In this document: positions 51,770 to 54,073 of the stretch, one piece after another
How positions within the stretch are numbered: the first letter of the stretch is position 1
Layout of the letters: every line of letters starts with the position of its first letter
DNA from: Chitinophagaceae bacterium
GTDB taxonomy: Bacteria; Bacteroidota; Bacteroidia; Cytophagales; Cytophagaceae
Assembly: GCA_028288405.1 (NCBI GenBank)
Contig: JAQBNS010000005.1
Span: 1-54,073 of the forward strand
Direction of reading: 5' to 3'
Length of the DNA stretch: 54,073 bases
The notes under the pieces: generated by a model
The model's input: only the letters and a program-made list of their open reading frames with translations
Told to the model about the DNA's origin: nothing
The model's database searches: none
Translations under genes and position numbers: made by a program

Positions 51770-54073
51770 AGCCTAATCCTGGTAACATGATGTTATAATA
51801 CAAATATTCGTCAGAATAATCTTTTTCATCTTTATCTATATCTTGAATTAGTTCATACTGTTGAACTTTCTTCAAAATAATCAAACCATACTTTTTATAA
51901 TCAGAGTCTTTGAAAACATCATTAGAATGATCTGGGCCCATAATTCTTTTTCTATCCGTTTTTTCTCCATCCTTATATCTTTTTGTTTGCCAGTAACCAT
52001 GTAATAATGATTCGTGTGTTACAGCATCGACATCATCTACAGCACCCAATTTTCCAGTATAACCATTTTGCTGTTTATTAAGAAGATTTGTTTGAATTGA
52101 CAATCTACCATTTTTCTTTAGAAAAGGAGAAGTCCAAGGAGAATTGGCTGTAGACGGAGCTATCTTATATGTATAGTCAATACCTGATTTGCTATTTTCA
52201 CCTTCTTCTTCAGCACAAATATCTAGATCTTTGACAATTTCTCCTTTGAGATGAAAATCCTTTTCCGCATATGAAAGTAAAAAATTCTTTCCTTCATCAG
52301 TACTTGCAAACAGCTCAAATTGCTGAACGGCCTCTTTATTTTTTAGATTCCCTTCTGTATCTTTTTCATATAGTGCTTTTACATCTAACGAATCTCCTTG
52401 ATGATCAGAATAGAAAATTGGACTGTTTGCAAAACAAGCGTAATTAGAAAGAGGAGCTTGAGGTTTAGGATCTAAATTCCATCTTCTACCTAACCTTGCA
52501 TCATATTCCCAGAATAAAGCTGTTGTATGTCCCGGTGTTATTTCATCCACTTTTTCCTGTCCATTAAACCCATATCTATAATCAGAAGAATTGAAAGTAC
52601 GAGCAGGCATAGCCATACCAAAGGCATAATAGTCAGTACTTGAAAGAACGTTTACATGATAATAATCAATTGTTCCATCATTTCCAAGATCCACCGGTAC
52701 ACGTCTATCCGTTACAACAGTTAAGACGTTTCCTAAATGATTGTTTCCTTCAAAATGTTTATTACCAATTGTTCTACTAAACATACTGCTTGCTGTAGAA
52801 GCTAGTAAATCTTCATGAATATTATCGGTTCCTATACGTGATGAGCCATAAACCATTTGTTCCAAATGCAAATATTTTTCATTATTTTGCACGTTTTTGC
52901 TATGCTCATAAGTTGCCATCACATTACTGCTCGCATCACGCGTATACCAAGTTGTAGTCCAAGTTGTCGCATCCGCTTTGGTCGTTGCCGGTTTTACAAT
53001 CTTAGCAATTCTATTGCCTGTTGCATCGTATAAGAACTCTAAATCCGGTTTCGAACTAGTAGTTGTTCTTATCACACGTTGTACTTTACCATACACGGTC
53101 CAATCGATATCCACAATTTCTTCTTGTGCATCCAATTTTAAATTACCGATGTCATCGTAGTCGTAGTTGTTAATGTCCTGATCATCGATATCTGCAGAGT
53201 AATTAGAGGTTCCTACAGCATCATCCACCCATCTAAGTTTGTTGGTATTTTTAGTGTAGGTAGCCAAAGTATTTGCGATCTGCTCATAATTATACGTCAG
53301 GTTATCCATAGCCAGTGGTGTAGGATTGCTACCAGTGTTGAGCTTGCCATTGCGTTGAAGTGTCTTGATGTTACCATTGGCATCATAGGTATAGTTCTCT
53401 TTATACGAAGCATCATATGTAGAACCACTTCCCCATGTATTGGTTGCTACATTGAGATCTGCATACGCTTTGAGTTGCTTGATGCGATTGAGTTGATCGT
53501 AACGATAAGCGGTCATCTGCGGCAAGACATTGCCTGTCATTGGATCTGTAATTGTTGATACCATGCGACTGATATTACCATTGTATAATGAAGGTGCATC
53601 AGCAGCTAAGTTGGTATTACCCGAAGATGAAGCCATGAAAGCCGAAGCAGTACTACCAGCACCTGCTGAAGAGTAATCATTCTTGTAATAGCCTAAACTA
53701 TATCCAAAAGCATCCTGTCCTATACGAGCATTGAGATTGGTTGAAGCTGTGCTACCATCCTTGCTCATGTCTTTACTCGCGTCAAGACTCTCTGAATTTA
53801 CCCCTTTGATCCAACCTTGTATGGTATAAGCATAGTCCATTCCCTGTACTTTCAGATCACCTATCTCCGTTCTAGCCAAAGAGCCATGGTTGTAGAAGAA
53901 ATACTTGGCGTCTTTATCCCAGATAATACTATCCTTACTCGTATACACAGTTCTGATCCGATTATCACCATCGTATTCGTAACGGTGCATATAACGGTCT
54001 GCCAAGCCTGGTTGGTAAGTGACTTGTCTTACATTTCCACTGATCAAATCATAATCGTATTCGATGCGTTTGT
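51741..54073 (-). CDS. RHS/YD-repeat polymorphic toxin, 3' part
   Basis: The gene enters from beyond the window; 777 codons are seen. YD-type repeats fill the first 470 residues (RYEYDGDNRIRTVY; LNRIKQLKAYADLN; YTYDANGNIKTLQRNGKL; LEFLYDATGNRIAKI), then the RHS-associated core (DYYAFGMAMPARTFNSSDYR, YGFNGQEKVDEITPG, FWEYDARLGRRWNLDPKP, NYACFANSPIFYSDHQGD). After that a 225-residue tip differs in style: KEAVQQFELFASTDEGKNFL, DDVDAVTHESLLHGYWQTKR, IMGPDHSNDVF. The HESLLH is HExxxH, a zinc-like site I recall in metallopeptidase-type tips; activity is unproven. The immunity-like lipoprotein follows with overlap. Confidence 0.9.
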   Translation of the reverse strand, partial: KRIEYDYDLISGNVRQVTYQPGLADRYMHRYEYDGDNRIRTVYTSKDSIIWDKDAKYFFYNHGSLARTEIGDLKVQGMDYAYTIQGWIKGVNSESLDASKDMSKDGSTASTNLNARIGQDAFGYSLGYYKNDYSSAGAGSTASAFMASSSGNTNLAADAPSLYNGNISRMVSTITDPMTGNVLPQMTAYRYDQLNRIKQLKAYADLNVATNTWGSGSTYDASYKENYTYDANGNIKTLQRNGKLNTGSNPTPLAMDNLTYNYEQIANTLATYTKNTNKLRWVDDAVGTSNYSADIDDQDINNYDYDDIGNLKLDAQEEIVDIDWTVYGKVQRVIRTTTSSKPDLEFLYDATGNRIAKIVKPATTKADATTWTTTWYTRDASSNVMATYEHSKNVQNNEKYLHLEQMVYGSSRIGTDNIHEDLLASTASSMFSRTIGNKHFEGNNHLGNVLTVVTDRRVPVDLGNDGTIDYYHVNVLSSTDYYAFGMAMPARTFNSSDYRYGFNGQEKVDEITPGHTTALFWEYDARLGRRWNLDPKPQAPLSNYACFANSPIFYSDHQGDSLDVKALYEKDTEGNLKNKEAVQQFELFASTDEGKNFLLSYAEKDFHLKGEIVKDLDICAEEEGENSKSGIDYTYKIAPSTANSPWTSPFLKKNGRLSIQTNLLNKQQNGYTGKLGAVDDVDAVTHESLLHGYWQTKRYKDGEKTDRKRIMGPDHSNDVFKDSDYKKYGLIILKKVQQYELIQDIDKDEKDYSDEYLYYNIMLPGLGYESRTDITH

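Overview
The window reads as chromosomal DNA of a member of the phylum Bacteroidota, probably near Chitinophagales. Four secreted proteins carry type IX secretion (T9SS) C-terminal sorting domains of type A or B. One clear promoter has the Bacteroidota form TTTG-N19-TAnnTTTG, starts lack Shine-Dalgarno sequences, and many SPII lipoproteins are present. No rRNA, tRNA, CRISPR array or intact insertion sequence was seen.

Positions 1 to about 34,340 are mostly housekeeping and envelope genes in short operons: a lipoprotein / outer-membrane barrel / radical SAM operon, glyA-tatC-rpiB, a GT-C-like membrane protein, rbfA with a LolC/E-type permease, a glycine-rich T9SS protein, glmM with a cysteine desulfurase, mazG, rluD, an ACC-deaminase-like enzyme, an M20 dipeptidase, dsbD, a PhoX-type phosphatase, mfd, an ABC exporter, and an mscS / alpha-amylase / SMP-30 operon. 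Positions 35,000 to 44,800 are surface biology: a 1,090-residue beta-helix T9SS protein, a MuiA/DUF4139 protein, a T9SS type B leucine-rich protein, an NHL-repeat lipoprotein and a small T9SS protein.

Positions 44,900 to the end, all on the minus strand, are an accessory region: the 3' end of an RHS/YD-repeat polymorphic toxin, then a trail of displaced toxin-tip fragments. Four toxin/immunity junctions overlap directly (three as ATGA and one by 29 bp), and a fifth is weaker. The trail is interrupted by two near-identical 250-bp inverted-repeat elements, a frameshifted RAYT (REP-associated Y1 transposase), a second RAYT remnant and a TPR-gene fragment.

The most unusual property of the window is its intergenic DNA. 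Many gaps are filled, often from stop codon to stop or start codon, by long inverted repeats. I see at least seven sequence families (A to G here), several present two or three times, with one family nested inside another at two places. Arms of several families are themselves hairpins, as in REPIN/BIME or MITE elements. Together with the RAYT remnants this suggests an active repeat-spreading process that shapes terminators, promoters and the toxin-cassette borders.
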